Below, piece by piece: positions 1-12,956 of a DNA stretch of 64,000 nt. The position numbers and the translations under genes were made by a program. How positions within the stretch are numbered: position 1 is the stretch's first letter; the number at the start of each line of letters is the position of its first letter. The stretch comes from Circinella minor (lineage: Eukaryota; Mucoromycota; Mucoromycetes; Mucorales; Lichtheimiaceae), in assembly GCA_016758965.1 (NCBI GenBank), contig JAEPRB010000070.1:1-64000 (forward strand), written 5' to 3'. The notes beneath the pieces are model-generated. The model ran no database searches. It was given only the letters and a program-made list of their open reading frames with translations, and had not been told where the DNA came from.

Positions 1-122
1 GTTGTGTCAATGTATCTGTTAATAACATTGAAGGTTGGCTATACGTAGTGTAAATTGTTGTGGGGTACATTAAGAAAAAAGTGCTCTACCATTGGACAAC
101 GACCAATAAAGGCAATTAGGTC

Positions 123-2644
123 TTAGACTGCGGAAATACCAATAAAGATACCACCAGCAATTCGAGAAGTACTATCACCAAAGTTCAACAAACTCAAAGC
201 AACAGTCAATAGAAGTGCACAAAACTGTAACCAACTAATAAAAGTACGTTCATTTGCAAAAAACACTTTTGGCTCAATCTTAATTTTTTTCAAAGGTATA
301 TTCTTGCCCTGTTCTTCTGTATTCTTGACTGTCAAGTACTTTTCATTCCCGCGACCAAACACAACTTTCTCCCAAAGTGCCAAAGGTCGCTGAGGTGGCT
401 CTTGCTTTTCTTGCTTCTCTTTCTTTTCATTTTTTTCATTTTTTTCATTACTATCCTTAGCTTTCTTCTTCCTCGTAAAAACTTCTTTGTTATCGATATC
501 CACAAAAATATCACCATTTTGGGTGTCGACAACTTCTCCAAATTCATCCTTGTTGGCTTTTACTTTTTCTGGTGGTGGAGTACCATAATAGCGTGGATTA
601 CCACCTCGCTCTAGGACTGTTGCACCTGGTAATTCATAATCTATTACAGATGCACCACCGGACAACCCGCCGCCTACCATGGAGTAACCAGGGATATAAG
701 CAGTATTTTGTGGCCCAGTTGCTACTGTTGGTGCGAATTGTTGCTGTTTCGGGTCTACCAACGTAGCAGCACCTGTTGAATCTCGCGGTGAATAACCTCT
801 CAGTTGTGATTGTGATATTTCCGGTGCTCCTGCTAACGCTGCTTGTGGTGCTACTGTTAGTGTATCTTGCTCTTGCTTTTGCTCTTTCTCTCCATATTTA
901 ATAGCTTCATCAGGTACTTGAAGTGTATCTCCTCCAGCTAAAGTGGGTTCCTTTGAACTTCGGGTAGAATGACGAATTGAATCTGCTACTAATCCAATAC
1001 GTCGCTCTTCTGCAGCCATGGCACGTTGATATTGACCATCGATTAAAGGTTTAAAAGAACTAGATCGACTTAAACCAAATGTGGACTCTCTTGGTTTTTT
1101 AATATCTACTTGCATTTCGCTTAACCACCAAGGTAAAAGCGGGATATTATTACGATACAAGTAAGAAGCTTATCAAAAAATAAATAACGATATGAAAAGT
1201 CAGTTCCATAATATTCGTTTTTTTTTGTAGAAATGTGTGTGTTATTATATATAAATTAAAAAGCATACAAACCTCCATGTAAGTATTTGGAAAACTTGGG
1301 TACTTCATGAACCAAATGAGAAGCCAATAATCTATCCATCCATTCCGGAGGCTTTTGGCCCAGGTGGGTTTGAATCTTTGCTTCCAAAATAGCATAAGGA
1401 AATCGAAGCACATCATCTTGTGGTAAATGTGAGAACGGGTAATCCACACCAACATCATCACGATGCCATTCTCCCGGTTTAAGTCTTTGTTTACCATCCA
1501 AGCTATCCTCACGAATAAATGTTAAATTTGTATCAATTGAAACACGAACTCGTTGATCTCCTGGTAATTGGAAAGCTGTACGATCATAAAAAATACGGCA
1601 CATGGGGTGTAGGTCCTTTTCCTTAAATGATTTTTGCACACCTGCAGCAATAAAATGAGTGTGCTTAATCGTTTCTTCATCTGCCCCTTCAGCTTCCAAT
1701 CGTCTTGCAATTTCATTTGGAGTCAATTCCCCTGATATGAACTTGGGTATATCTTCGGCATCTAATCGAAAGCGATCCTTGATAGAAACACCGTTCAACC
1801 AAGGGGCATGATGTGTCTTACGTTCAATAAATACACTTTTCTTATCACTTGGACCATACCAGCGAATACGAATTGCTTCTGCACCTTCATCGCGTTGCAA
1901 TCGACCGGTATAGAGCTCAAAATCATCGTTATCAAAATACAATGAAGAAACAGCTGAATCGGTACTTTCATACTCTTTGTCCTTGTTAAATATCAATACA
2001 GGTAAATGTAACATAATAATCGATTGCACCTCGGTTACATTATCCGGATGAATCCAATATTTTGACGTAGCTCGTTCAAAAGCACCTTGATCTCTACCAG
2101 CTGCAGCATTACCTGTTCTTGGTTTTCCTCGTCGACGGCAAATGTCATGAAGTGCGGAAATGAATACAATGGCTACATCGAATCGTTGATTGTCCAGAGG
2201 TGTTTCTCGTAATTGCTCTACGAAATGTTGTTTTAATTCGTATTTTGTCCATTTGTCATGTTTTTTCACTATTTTTAAAAACCCAGTATAATTAACACGA
2301 GTGAATTTGGACAAATCGTTGATATCGAATAGAACTTCGGTTAAAGCATCATCCATGATTTGCCAGCTTTTTTCGGATGCCCAACGTGGATTGCTCATGA
2401 AGGATTTGACAGTACGTTCACAATAGCATATGCGGGCTTCTGCTTCACCTAATTTGGCAGTAACAAAATCGTAGACTTTTCGTAATTCGTTATCTAGCAT
2501 AGATTCAAAATCTTGATCATCTTCTTTAGACCATTCATGGTCCATTTGTCGTTCTTTTAGTTCCATTTTGAGCATATCATATTGGATGTACGACAGTCTC
2601 CATGGTGGGAATATCTCATTTTGTAATGTTGTTCCAAATTTCAT
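123..2644 (-). CDS. VTC4: SPX-VTC polyphosphate polymerase subunit, Vtc4-like (3' end incomplete)
   Basis: Subunit of the vacuolar transporter chaperone complex, which makes polyphosphate from ATP and moves it into the vacuole. Exon 1 is 1273..2644 and exon 2 starts at 1168. The phase-1 GT-AG junction gives SKYLHGASYLYRNN, matching the same position in the neighbouring paralog. Order: SPX domain (about residues 1-150), VTC catalytic domain (about 190-460) with SKYW, AIRIRWYG, ERKTHH, the acidic residue in AILEAKIQ, and VPKFSK, then a low-complexity linker and the first helix of the DUF202 membrane domain (FISWLQFCALLL). All lysines and arginines known to line the yeast Vtc4 tunnel appear kept, so I infer this is the catalytic subunit. 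The frame stops at 123-125, right after the first membrane helix; the remaining helices must come from an exon past the window edge or are lost. The paralog lies 0.8 kb upstream on the same strand. Confidence 0.9.
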
Positions 2645-3468
2645 GATGTCTTACTGACTGTGGACAAAAAGAGAATCAAAAACAAGCAAAACAATCGAAT
2701 TGCAAAATTTAGTGTAAGTAAAAAAAGAAGAAAAAGGTTTCAGGGACTTTGTGGGTTGCTAGCTAGCTAATATTTTGAGTCCTTGGTATCCCAAACATTG
2801 AAATGAAACAATCGAAAAGAAACAATAAAAGAAACAAAAACAAAAAATCTTTTGTAAGGTTATATCTTTGATAAAGTCATCATCATTATTATTATAATTA
2901 AACGTACTCCTTCTTGTAATTCAAATGGTATAACAATCGTATTCTCTTTTATCCGTCTTCGCTGGAAATTAAAGCTAACTACCTTTGCGGTATAAAAGTG
3001 CATTAAAATGAAGTACTGTTTGTTTATTTGTTATTTTGCTCTGTTTGTGTATAAACTTGAAGCATATTATTGTTTTTGAACTCTTTATGTTTGTTTATTT
3101 GTTAAACTTGCTGTCTCGGGCATATTGAGTCTGTGTCAAAAAAAAGAGGCTAATTTTCCTGTGCCCTTGTTCTTCTTTATATATATTTATATAAGTCGAT
3201 TACTCAATCAATCAGTGTGCTGGATATAATACTGATGATTTCATGTTTAATTTTCCCTTTAATAAAAGCGATGAGTTGTAAAATGTTTGGTAATAGTAAT
3301 GAGAGATGAATGTTATAGTAAATGAATTTATTGATATGCAATGCAAAATACAAATTTTGTTTTTCAAGAAGAAAAAGAACAGGACTTAAGAGAGAGAGAG
3401 GGTGAATCAACTTGATGAATAATATTAGTTGTATAAGTAGATATATATTATTATTATAATGATATAGG
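2645..3468. other. Intergenic region between the two VTC genes
   Basis: About 0.8 kb between the 3' end of the upstream VTC gene and the start of the downstream one. It must hold the promoter of the Vtc4-like gene. I see AT-rich DNA and a short AG tract near 3390-3402, but no gene or RNA. Confidence 0.5.
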
Positions 3469-6185
3469 TTACGTAGCTTGTGTTTGATTGCTGATACCGA
3501 GATAAGTACTCGTCGTAGGTGGCTGTTGAATACGCAAGATAAAGTTAACCTATAATAAATAAAAGCGACGTTAATAATAAATAACAAAATAATCATAATA
3601 TCTATGTATATAATTTTCTAATAACCGTGGAAATGTTAAATTATAAGTACAAATTGACTTACGAGAAGTGCACCCACGACGAGGATACAAAGTCCAATTG
3701 GACCATAAATATCATCGTACCGTATCCTTGGGCGATTTGTAATTTGCCAAGCCCGATAACGATAACGGGCAAAAGCATAGAGTGCTAAAATCATGGAAAT
3801 ACCAAAGAATGTAGCACCTGCAATTTTACTGACATTATCACCAAAGTTGAGCAACATGAGAGCTGCTGTAAGAATTAATGCAGAAAATTGAAGCCAGTTG
3901 ATAAATGTACGTTCATTGGCAAAGAAGATCTTGGGCTCAATCTGTTCTGTTTGCTGCTTATCTTTTTTCTTCTTTTTCTGTTTGGTATTGTTCCCTTCGT
4001 CGTTCGATTTATAATCATCATTCATATTAATTACTCCTACTCCTTCTGAACTATCGGCACCAAGGTAAGCAGAATCACGGAGTGTCTGTTGTTGGCCGTT
4101 TGGTGTGGCCACGACCGTTCTGTTATCATTAGTATAATAAGAAGAGGTGTTTCTGTCGCCAGTATCTGCCATGGAAAAAGATCGGGGAGTGGACCCGCGT
4201 TGATGTTCTACAAGGTGGTCCGTTGAAGAACTGTCAACAAATCCGTTGCGCGGTGTTGGTAGGTCTAAGCCTGAATAGCAATTACTGCCACGGTTACGAA
4301 CACCATTTGTACCAAAATTGTTAAAACGTGAGGATCCTTGCGAATCATGGTCAAAGTCAAGTGAAAATGATTGATGTTCATTACTACCATTGGTCCAAAT
4401 AGGGTCATCAAATGGATTGACGTTCACTACATGGGATTCATCTTGTTTCTGTTGAGGTATTGTACCAGTGACCATACCGCCTGCTACAGGATATCCACGC
4501 ATCTTTTGTTGTTGTTGTTGCTGGTCCAGTTTGTTGCTTGGCTGACGTTTAATCGTAGCACGGTTATCCAACTGTGATTCCAAATAACCCATACGATATC
4601 GGCCATCAATTAATGGTTTTAAACTCCTGGATCTGGATAATCCAGTGAAGTCCGAAGAGGTTTGCTTGGCATTTCGAATATCAATATCCAATTCGCTGAG
4701 CCACCAAGGTAATAATGGTAATTTTGGTTTCCAAAAATGGGCGGCACCTTGTAAATACTTTGAAAATCGAGGTACTTCATAGACCAAACGAGAGTCCAAT
4801 AGTCTTGTCAACCATTCAGGTGGTTCTCCAGCTTGTAATTTAGTCTCCAATACAGCATAAGGAAAATGATAAACTTGATTTTGTGGTAACGATTTGAATG
4901 GATAATCGATTCCCATATCAGGTCGACGCCATGTTGTTTTCCTTGGATCATCTTCACGAACAAAAGTCAAGTCAGTATCCAAACGAACACATAAGTTATC
5001 ATTGTCTTCTTCTGGAACTTGGAATGTGGTACGATTGTAAAAAATACGCATCACCGGTTGGAGGTGCTTATCATGAACCGATTGTTGAACGCCTTCAAAA
5101 ATAAACTTATTGACATGCTCTTGTTTATTTGTACTGTTGTATTGTTGAATTGTATAACGCTGTGCAAGGAACTTATCCACATTGTTCGCGTTTAAAGGGA
5201 AACGATCCTTCATCCATGAAGCTGGTGTAGAGTCTTTACTGGTGTAGCCATTATCATCGGTTAACAATGGAGAAGTGTGATGTGTACGACGTTCAACAAA
5301 AATATCTTGTGAAGAAGTTACAGGCCCGTACCAGCGGAAACGAATGGCTTCTGCACCTTCGTCTCGTTCCAATTGTCCGCTATACAAATCAAAATCATTA
5401 TTATCAAAATAAACACTAGAAACAGCACTATCGCTTGATTCGACGGCTTTTTCAGGATTGTGAACTAGAACAGGTAAATGGAATAATAAAATAGCCTTTA
5501 ATTCAGTCACATTATCTGGATGAACCCAATACTTGGCAGTGGCTCGTTCTGATGTTGCGTGATGTTGACTATTTTGAAAAATGGCGCTTCCACTACTATT
5601 ACGTCGATTCTCTCCATAAAGTCGACAGACATCAAGTAAAGTTGAAATTTTGACCAAAGTTGTATCAAATCGTTGTCTACCCAATGGTTTGTTTGATCTT
5701 GAAATATCGATTAATAATTGTTTTGTTGTTGAATTATTATTATTGGTGTTGCCTTGTTGTTGATCACGATACTTGATTAAATTGGTCAATGCCAAAAAAT
5801 TAAGTCGAGTATATTTTGATAAATCGTTTAGGTCCATTAAAACTTCAGTCAAAGAGTCAGCCATAGCATCATACATTTGCTTTTGTTGCGAATTTGAAGC
5901 TGATAACTTTTGTTGTTGTTGTTGACGTTGCTGCACTAAAGAACGCTCACAATAAGCGACTCTCGAATCAATATCTCGTTGCTTCCGTGTAATAAATTGC
6001 TCTACTTTCTCAGCTTCTAAATGTATTGTCCTTTCAAAATCAGCTTCATCGTTCACTGACCACCCTTGGTCAAGACGTTTTTGTATATCTCTTTGAATAG
6101 CCTCATATGAGACATATTGAAGTCGCCATGGCTCGTATATATTTCTTTCAAGCTCTTCGGCAAACGTACTTATCGTCGCTGTCAT
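3469..6185 (-). CDS. SPX-VTC domain protein, second VTC paralog (Vtc2/3-like)
   Basis: Second VTC complex subunit, about 867 residues. Exon 1 is 3663..6185 and exon 2 is 3549..3469. The strong donor GTAAGT after GALL joins VNFILRIQQ in phase 0, replacing an unspliced end of SQFVLII. Order: SPX (about 1-165), VTC domain (about 215-490) with AKYWVHPDN, AIRFRWYG, ERRTHH, VLETKLQ and VPRFSK, a Q/N-rich linker, then three membrane helices (about 745-845, DUF202). Two lysines kept in the Vtc4-like neighbour are arginine here: ERRTHH against ERKTHH, and VPRFSK against VPKFSK. In yeast these positions (K281 and K455 of Vtc4) line the catalytic tunnel, so I infer an accessory Vtc2/Vtc3-type subunit that senses inositol pyrophosphate through SPX. 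The catalytic assignment is inference from motifs only. Confidence 0.92.
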
Positions 6186-7809
6186 TCACAAAAAAAAATT
6201 TAAAAGGGTAAGAAAGAGAAAGAAGTAAAAGAAAGAAAAAGGAAAACAAGAAAAATAAAAGGAGAGAAGGAGAGAAGGGGAGAGAGAGAGAGGGGGGGAG
6301 AAAGCAAAAAAATAATATACAAATATACACGCACAAAACTTACACACATACAAACACACAAGCACAGTGTTTATTTGAAAAAAACAAGAAAGGGGAAATT
6401 GTAATTTCTTTTTCAAATTACTTTACAACCATATGCAAAAAAAGAAAAAAAAATATTCAATTCGGCGTTAAAGCTAACCGAAAGGTAGTATGTGCAACCC
6501 CTTATTTTTCATACTTATAAGAATATAAAAAAAAATAAAAGACGTTGTGCAAATCGTATAAATAGCAATTCTCTCTCTCTTTTTTACTGTGTTTGGAGCA
6601 CAAGCACATAATAACAAACACATCACACAAAATCTTATGCGAAAATATATCCTGACAGCAGGTGATCTCAGGTGGACCCAGTAGGATTCAATCCCCGAGC
6701 CTTTCTGTTTAACGATTCGCTTATTTTGTACCCCCAAATCTCTTATGTATCCCCCTCAAAATCCTACTTTTGATCTTGTTGCCTTTTACACTTATTAAAA
6801 TATTCTTTCTCTGTCTGTGTAGATTTTTTCTTTTATAATCTGATGCAAATTATTGGTAAAGTAAGTTGTAATAAATAATGGCTTAGTCCCGCCTCTTTTG
6901 TGGCCAAAAAAAAAAAAAACTTTTCATCAAATATTATTATATGCATGAGGGGGCTAGGCATTATGCTCAGCAACCATAATTTATTGTTTTCATGATAGTA
7001 ATACTACATATAGAAAGTTAAAAAAAAATAGAAGTCTATAATGGAACTAGAAGTGACCGAACATAATACGCCCTATATATACACAGAACCCCAACACATT
7101 AAGTAGCAGTTTCGGCTATATATACTAGAACCATTTCATAGTATGCAAAATTTTATGCATCCCAAAATTACAGATACCATTTGGCGTATACTAACAATGT
7201 ATTCGAAAAAAAAACAACAACCAACTACAACATTTATTTTTATTTAGTTAATAGACCTTTTTTTGAGAGATCTTCGTTTTGATGATTTTTTATTTTTTAT
7301 TTATGTTTTTCATTGTGGTGCTGTATTATGATTATATAAGGAAAGGGCTCTCAAACCTTAACAAAAAAAGGAAATGTTCTTCTTCTGGGTAAATTCTCTT
7401 CGGAGGTAACGGGGATTCTTCGAGTGACCAAAGGATTTTTTAAAGCGAAGGACTACATAATTTATATTAGAATGTGCCTTAAGTGAGGGCTATGTATACT
7501 TTTAATATCTGGTAAAATACATTTTTCCCATTTAGAGTAAGATTATAAGTTATATTATCAAGGCATCTAATAACTAGAATAGCTACATTTATGATTTTAT
7601 AATATCGGGTTCGTTTAAAATACGTGCGCGGTTCTTATATTCTTGGAATAAAATGATGGACAGATTCTCATTGTCATATTCATAATGAATTTATTTTTTT
7701 CATAATAATTTAGTAGAAAAAAAGGAGTATAAATACATAAATAAAAAGTTGTAGATGATGAGCAGCAGCGCGCGCAAATATTGTTAACTTTTTTTTCAAG
7801 CGTAAAAAA

Positions 7810-7953
7810 TTAAAAAGATTGTCTGCATGAGTGCTTAGAGATCAATTTCTTCCCAGCCCCTTTTTTGTTATTTTTGAGTGCAGCAATCTTTTTACCCGAA
7901 GTCTGCATTTTCCAAAAATAGACATTTGAATCACCCTTTTGCTTTTTTATGGG
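7810..7953 (-). pseudogene. Short coding-like relic, weakly WD40-like
   Basis: On the minus strand an uninterrupted stretch of about 47 codons reads PIKKQKGDSNVYFWKMQTSG and goes on to a TAA at 7810-7812. The pattern GDSNVYFW, then a lysine-rich loop, resembles one blade of a WD40 repeat. No start codon or splice partner is visible. It may be a decayed gene fragment or chance; the WD40 reading is weak inference. Confidence 0.2.
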
Positions 7954-8904
7954 TGAAAAAAAAAAAAAAGCCAGGAATCAAAGAATCTTTCAATTAACTA
8001 ATACTTTTAAAAGTATCGTAATATCATTATCATAGTCATATGATACTAAATAAATAGCGTGTATATCAAATCTGTTGTGTCTTGTAAATATCCCAATAGT
8101 TTCAAATGTTGCTCGCTTGCCAACTACAGCACAATCGTTGCTGTGATACAGTAGCATCTATAGCTTTAGTGATTAATATATGATTATGTTACATAAAAAA
8201 AAGTTAGTACCAGCTCATTATCACAAGCAATTACAAGAGACAACCGACGCATATTTTAATTTAGAAATATAAATATCGTCCATCGGTTTCCAGAAAAATT
8301 GGTGAAAAGGCATTTCCATTTTAATTATTAGTTTGTTTATGAACTATAGGATATGTAGAGTTTTCCCAAAATTCGACAAGTTTTTATCTACCCTTTCTAA
8401 TTTAGACGGAAAAAGAAAAACTTTATGCATAATATATAATCATTATCATTCACACAGTGCTTATTAGTAAATGGATTTCAAAAATCATTGATAAATAATT
8501 TACAAGTAAAATATATTTGTGTATGTTGTCAAGATAATGTAATAATATTTGGTATCTTGACAACAATTCTTCTCATGGGGTTGTGTTGTGTATTATTCGA
8601 AAACTTGTAATTTTTATGAATGTTAATCTGAAAGAATTTTTGATATTCTATTGCAAACAGCTGTTGTCGGCAGTTCTCTGGCTGCTTACTCTGGCATATG
8701 ATAACTGTTCAGTGTAATTTTCTCTCACTTTTTATGACTGATATGTAAATACATGTATCATATATTATAGGTATAATGAAAATGTTGATTTAGGAAGAAT
8801 TAAATAGTATATTGGGGGATTCAGTGCATTCCTTTTTTAGATTCTTTTATATGACGATTACAAGCCTCTAAAAATGAAATCCGACGTGCTTGAACGAGAG
8901 GACG

Positions 8905-8938
<34 letters not shown>
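8905..8938. repeat. Poly(A) run of about 34 bases
   Basis: Uninterrupted A homopolymer about 0.4 kb upstream of the Kap104 start. Length is prone to assembly error. Confidence 0.9.
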
Positions 8939-8940
<2 letters not shown>

Positions 8941-9329
8941 CTGCTTCATCTCCAAAGGGCATTTGGTTCTTTTTTATTGTTGTTTTTAAGGGCACTATAT
9001 TTTTTTTATCGTCTTCTTTTTTTATAACACCTGGTAAGTTAATATTCTATTTTTATTTATTGGATGAACAAAAAAAGAAATGAAGATTGCGTTGCTTTAC
9101 CTTTTTTTTTTCTCGAAGACCAGTAACTCCCGACTGAAAAGTGGAACTAAACGTACTTACTCACATATTCTCTTTCTCTACGCTATCTTTCTCCATAACC
9201 TGACCACCTTTCCGGTTTTATTACGCTTTTATACATTTATACATTTGTTTTTGCCGTTATAGATTTCACGGTGGAAAACTTTTTTTTCTCGGACAATTTG
9301 ACGACGCCTTTAACTAAAAAGAAGAAACT

Positions 9330-12300
9330 ATGAGTACTTGGCGACCAACTGACGAAGGTCTTTCGGATCTTTTGCAACTTTTGCGCGAAGCTTTGAATCC
9401 AACCGATAGCGCAAATGTACAAGAGGTATTGTGTCTTTCCCTTCTTGCTATTTTATATATGGAACAACTTTCCAATTTACAAACCTCTTTTGTTTGTTTG
9501 TTTGAAAACAAATCGAAAAAAGTGAATCAGCTTTAATAATTTGTATTTTTTTTTATTAATGTATTTATTTAAAATGGGGATGTTTTATTGTTATTTAGAG
9601 ACTTGAATATTTCAACAAGATCCCGGATTATAACTCATACTTGACATACATTTTAACACAAATGCCACAAGAGGATCAATATGTTCGCTCTGTTGCTGGT
9701 TTGACTTTGAAAAACAATATTCGCGCTCATTTTCCTACCATCCCATCTCCTGTTATTGAATATGTGAAGGAATGTTGCTTGCAACATATCGGTGATGAAT
9801 CCGTGGGTAAGGCTGTTGGCATTGTCATTGCTGCCATTGTTGAGCGTGGTCAAGTACATAATTGGCTTCAAGCACTTCAAGTTTTGATGCAAAAATTGGA
9901 TGATCCTAACACTACTGTAGTTGAGGTGAATAGCTTACAAAAAAAGGAAATGGAAGGGTGTTTATTATAATTAGAATATATATATATGTGAGAGAGAGAG
10001 AGAGAAGTGTTAATAAAGAGGACTGGAAGACTAACATATAACATCGATTTTCTTAAAAATAGAACGCGTTTACAACCCTCCACAAGATTTGTGAAGATTG
10101 TTCACGCGATTTGGATGCTAATGTTGGCGGTGTTCAACCTTTGGAATTCATGATTCCTAAGTTTATTACCTTTTTCAATCATCCAAGTGAAAAGCTTCGT
10201 TTAAACGCCATCAGTTCTACCAGTCAATTTATTACACTTCGTTCCACCCCATTAATGAATGCCATGAACGATTTCTTAAGCTCTCTTTTCAATCGAGCAA
10301 CAGATGGTAGTCTTGAAGTACGTAAGGCAGTATGTCAAGCTCTTGTTAGCTTATTGGAGATGTGCCCTACAGTTCTTTTTCCTCATATGCCCAACTTGGC
10401 CGAATACATGCTGTTCTGTACACAATCTGATGATGCTGATTTGGCTTTGGAAGCTTGTGAATTTTGGCTCGTATTTGCTGAACAAGATGATTTGCGTGAA
10501 CATTTAAAACCTTATCTCCCTAAAGTGGTTCCCGTTTTATTGCGTGGTATGGTTTACTCTGAAATGGACTTGTTGACATTAGGTGGTGATGAAGATGATG
10601 CACATCTTGCCGATAGTGAACAAGATATCAAGCCTCGATTCCATAAGGCTAATTTAGTAGAAATTGAACGTGCTGACAAGGATGATTTAGAAGAAGGAGG
10701 AAAGAAAAAGGAATCATCGGGAGCTGGATTTGAGGATGAAGACGATGATGAGGATGATGATGATTTCGATGATGATTTGGATGATGAATTTTATGGCGAA
10801 TGGAACTTGCGCAAGTGTAGTGCTGCTACTTTGGATGTCTTGTGTACTTCGTATGAAGGAGAAGTCATTCAATTGCTGATGCCCTTGTTAAAGACTGAAT
10901 TGGAGAATCCCGATTGGTTGCACCGTGAATGTGGTATTTTGGCATTGGGTGCTGCTGCTGAGGGTGGTGTACAAGAGATCGCTCCTCATTTACCAGAACT
11001 TGTTCCTTATCTCTTCAATAATCTCAGCGACCCCAAGGTAATTTGTTGTCGCTTTTGTTTGTTTGTGGGGAAAACTGTTTATCTAACTAATTATTTTTCT
11101 TTTTATAATATAAATATCATATATAGCCATTGGTTCGCTCTATCACATGTTGGACTTTGGGCCGATATGCCGGATGGGTTGTCCAAACTGCACAACAAAG
11201 TCCTGATGCACGAAAGCACTTTTTGGAACCTTTGGTACAAAAGCTCTTGGAACGTATTTTAGACAACAACAAACGTGTACAAGAAGCCGCTTGTTCTTCA
11301 TTCTCACTTTTGGAAGAAGAAGCTACTGCTGAGCTCGTACCTTATCTTCAACCTATTCTTGTCACTCTTTCGGCTGCATTTGACAAATATCAGCATAGAA
11401 ACTTGCTTCTTTTATACGACACCGTAGGCACCCTTGCCGATGTTGTTGGTAGTGCCTTGAATGCTCCACAATACATTGAAGTCATTATGCCACCACTCAT
11501 CAAGAAGTGGCAAGAAATTCCTGATGAAAGCACCGATTTGTTCCCATTGTTGGAGGTAAGATATTCGCTTATTACTAGTTAGATCCGCTAGGTGATATAT
11601 TTGATTTTTTGGGGCAGGGAATGGCTATATTAACTTGTTCATGATTGGAATTATCATTATCATTAGTGCTTATCATCTATTACAACAGCACTTGGCACTG
11701 GCTTCAAGCAATTCGCACAACCAGTCTATGTTCGATGTGTGACTCTTGTTACTAAAACTTTAGAAGAATGTCAGCTGGCTGCTAATGATCCTGCAAGAGA
11801 TTTACCTGATAAAGATTTCATGATTGTTGCCTTGGATCTTCTCTCTGGCATTATCCAGGCTTTGAACACTGAAGCTGAACCTTTGGTAGCTGGTACTACT
11901 CCTTCTGTTGTCCAGTTGCTTTCAATCTGTATACAAGTAAGAATAGTTTTGAAGTTTTTTTTTTTTTTTTTTTTTTTTTTTGCAAAATATCTAAATTTGT
12001 TTTGTTTGCTGTATTTTTATTCTAGGATGAAGTGGCTGAAGTTCGACAATCAGCATATGCAGTTCTTGGTGATCTTGCTATTTCATGTTTTGACCAAATT
12101 CGAGGCGTTGTTCCTCAATTCATGCCACATATTGTTAGTCAAATCGATCCTCAAGCAGAACATGTATCTGTGTGCAACAACGCAACATGGTCAGCAGGTG
12201 AAATTGCCATCAAATGGGGTAAGTTACTCTTTTAATATACATATATATACATATATACATATAAGAAAAGAAGGTAGGGCACTATAAACTGATTATTTAT

Positions 12301-12765
12301 TTTTAATTAGGTGCTGGTATTGAACCCTATGTCGAACCTATGCTCCAACGTTTATTCCAGCTTATTGTAAATCCTCAAGTACAACGTACATTATTGGAAA
12401 ACGTTGCTATTACAATTGGTCGCTTGGGTCTTGTAAACGCAAGTTTGGTCGGTCAGCATTTGCAACTTTTTATTAATCCTTGGTTAGTCACCTTGGCACC
12501 TATTCGACCCAACGAAGAAAAGGCATCCGCGTTTAGTGGTCTTTGTGAAATGATCAAGGCTAATCCAGAAGGAGCTGTTAATGAATTTTTATTGTTCTGT
12601 CAAGCTGTTGCTGGTTATGGAGAAGCACCTGCATCATTACATAAATCATTTGGAGATATATTGAACGGGTACAAGAATATGTTCGCAGGAGATCAATGGG
12701 AACAAGCGCTTCAAAACATGCCTCCAGAAGTAAAAACTCCTTTGCATGAACGATACGGAATCTAG
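9330..12765 (+). CDS. kap104: Transportin (karyopherin beta-2, Kap104 family)
   Basis: Nuclear import receptor that carries PY-NLS cargo such as hnRNPs through the nuclear pore in a RanGTP-dependent cycle. Seven exons: 9330..9425, 9599..9925, 10063..11037, 11127..11555, 11667..11936, 12026..12218, 12311..12765, all GT-AG and phase-consistent, giving 914 residues (transportins are about 890-920). The N-terminus [20 protein letters not shown] matches the first HEAT helix of transportin. The acidic loop of repeat 8 is obvious around residues 360-385 ([12 protein letters not shown]). Later blocks [58 protein letters not shown] and the C-terminal LHERYGI are family hallmarks. Start chosen at the ATG directly before WRPTDEG; exon 1 is only 32 codons. 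Single-copy housekeeping gene with no functional partner next to it. Confidence 0.96.
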
Positions 12766-12903
12766 CTTTAATAATAAATTAGGTCTTTTTTTATAAAAAA
12801 AAGAAAAACAAACAAAAGATATAATAATATATACAATATTACCCCCTCACCTTTTCTTCTTCCCCCTAAACGTACAAACAAACTAACCTACTCTTATTCT
12901 ATA

Positions 12904-12956
<53 letters not shown>

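Larger units (their letters stand above)
6186..9329. other. Long gene-poor interval upstream of the VTC pair and Kap104
   Basis: About 3.1 kb of very AT-rich DNA between divergent genes (VTC on minus, Kap104 on plus), so it carries both promoters. The first 150 bases before the VTC start are purine-rich (GA tract around 6240-6300). Apart from a possible 48-codon relic at 7810-7953 and a long A run at 8905-8938, I see no gene, tRNA or repeat. Confidence 0.5.

Noticed and set aside
3204..3596. 130-codon minus-strand ORF overlapping the end of the second VTC gene
   Set aside because: It only overlaps the true last VTC exon (3469-3549) in another frame and is a string of hydrophobic AT-rich codons.
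6640..6720. Possible tRNA T-arm (GGATTCAATCC-like) near 6685
   Set aside because: No matching 5-bp stem around the loop and no A box or acceptor stem at the right distance.
8874..9083. 69-codon ORF with a lysine run upstream of Kap104
   Set aside because: Created by the 34-base poly(A) run; no conserved content.
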